A DNA stretch of 64,000 bases, taken from positions 558,001 to 622,000 of the forward strand of contig NZ_SHNN01000002.1 of the NCBI RefSeq assembly GCF_026262625.1. Direction: 5' to 3'. The position numbers were made by a program, and so were the translations under genes. Shown one piece after another: positions 63,187 to 64,000 of this stretch (its first letter is position 1; each line of letters starts with the position of its first letter). This DNA is from Candidatus Litorirhabdus singularis (GTDB lineage: Bacteria; Pseudomonadota; Gammaproteobacteria; Pseudomonadales; Halieaceae). The notes beneath the pieces were generated by a model, which was given only the letters and a program-made list of their open reading frames with translations, did no database searches and had not been told where the DNA came from.

Positions 63187-64000
63187 GGGCAAGTCTCCGT
63201 TTGATATTCGACTGCACCACAAAGTGGTCAATTAACGGAGCAAAAAGATTGGCAAACAATATGGCCAGCATCATGCCCTCGGGGAACGCCGGGTTAACCA
63301 CTCGAATCAATACCACCATGACGCCTATCAACCCACCAAACCAGAGCTTGCCGGTATTGGTCATCGCAGCAGACACCGGATCGGTTGCCATAAAGACCAT
63401 ACCAAAGGCAAAGCTTCCAACTACCAAGTGCCAGTACCACGGCACAGCAAACATCGGGTTAGTGCCCGTGTCCAACACATTAAACAGTGTCGATAAGGCG
63501 ATCATACCCAGCATCACACCCAGCATAATGCGCCAGGACGCTATCCGGGTTACCAGCAATACCAGCATACCCAGCCCAATAGCCAGCGTAGACGTCTCAC
63601 CAATTGATCCCTGCATATTGCCCATAAAGGCCTGCCCCCATTGCAGTGACTGCTGCAGTGTAGCAACGCCCTCTGTCGCCATGATCGACAGAGCAGTAGC
63701 GCCGGTATAACCGTCTACCGCAGTCCAAACGGAATCACCAGACAACTGCGCTGGATAAGCAAAGAACAGAAACGCACGCCCGGTAAGCGCTGGGTTGAGA
63801 AAGTTCTTACCGGTTCCACCAAACACTTCCTTACCGATAACCACACCAAAGCTGATGCCCATTGCCACCTGCCACAGGGGGATATCCGGTGGGCATATCA
63901 AGGCAAACAGAACCGATGTGACAAAGAAACCTTCGTTAACCTCGTGACCCCGTTTGATTGCAAACAGGATTTCCCAGGCGATACCGACCAAAAAGGTCGT
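63179..64000 (-). CDS. nqrB: Na+-translocating NADH:quinone reductase subunit B (N-terminus outside window)
   Basis: 273 residues of the C-terminal two thirds are visible; the frame is open at base 64000 and about 130 residues are missing. Seven or more helices. The FMN attachment motif GYTGATALS is intact. Forms part of the sodium channel and holds FMN and riboflavin. nqrA should lie just beyond the window. Confidence 0.97.
   Translation of the reverse strand, partial: TTFLVGIAWEILFAIKRGHEVNEGFFVTSVLFALICPPDIPLWQVAMGISFGVVIGKEVFGGTGKNFLNPALTGRAFLFFAYPAQLSGDSVWTAVDGYTGATALSIMATEGVATLQQSLQWGQAFMGNMQGSIGETSTLAIGLGMLVLLVTRIASWRIMLGVMLGMIALSTLFNVLDTGTNPMFAVPWYWHLVVGSFAFGMVFMATDPVSAAMTNTGKLWFGGLIGVMVVLIRVVNPAFPEGMMLAILFANLFAPLIDHFVVQSNIKRRLARG

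Overview
The window is chromosomal DNA of a Gammaproteobacterium, most likely a marine member of the Cellvibrionales (Halieaceae/OM60-like). This rests on gene order and on marker genes: a sodium-pumping NADH:quinone reductase operon, a VPLPA-CTERM protein, a dimeric-type dUTPase, a YccA-TusDCBE-YbiB block and a Pseudomonas-like RNase E tail. The class-level call is firm and the family-level call is inference. I see no prophage, IS element, CRISPR array or rRNA operon.

Layout. 1-9.2 kb (minus strand): protein folding and quality control in the order tig, clpP, clpX, lon, hupB, ppiD, followed by a phosphopantetheinyl transferase cut by the window edge; a tRNA-Leu(UAG) precedes tig. 9.3-10.7 kb: an O-GlcNAcase-like GH84 enzyme and a gene-free stretch with a probable small RNA on the plus strand. 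10.7-20 kb (minus): yceD, rpmF, plsX, fabD, fabG, acpP, fabF, pabC, mltG, tmk, holB, pilZ, i.e. fatty-acid synthesis coupled to ribosome, folate, cell-wall, dNTP and replication genes. 20-25.6 kb: maf, a HAD phosphatase, rluC, and rne with a roughly 400-nt structured leader. 25.6-30.1 kb (plus): tRNA-Ser(UGA), yccA, tusDCBE (tRNA 2-thiouridine sulfur relay), ybiB and trmA, so much of this block concerns tRNA. 30.1-35.1 kb (minus): a nuclease-like unknown, dUTPase and the MscK channel. 35.2-38.4 kb (plus): a conserved, poorly understood trio of a retropepsin-like protease, a UUP1/7TM membrane protein and an ATP-grasp ligase.

38.4-46.9 kb is the accessory part: a tiny lipoprotein with an in-frame stop, a haloalkane dehalogenase, a VPLPA-CTERM protein, several small soluble enzymes, a PH-domain protein, an NSS-type symporter, a Tat-type SDR and three very small ORFs. 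Two excellent sigma-54 promoters lie here, each preceded by nearly the same 19-bp element (17/19 identical) at distances differing by about one helical turn. They point to a small shared regulon. tRNA-Leu(UAA) and tRNA-Cys, neighbours of pgsA in E. coli, flank this segment as if it had split an older tRNA cluster.

46.9-55.5 kb: pgsA, uvrC, murB, kdsB, exbD, exbB, comEC (all minus) and a divergent DUF2062 gene. 55.4-64 kb (minus): nqrB(partial)-C-D-E-F, apbE, nqrM, then lolC-lolD-lolE. Gene-free stretches above 300 bp are 22180-22627 (rne promoter and leader), 38373-38687 (tiny lipoprotein only), 42879-43324 (no convincing gene; one antisense-like open frame) and 45909-46862 (regulatory sites and three tiny ORFs).
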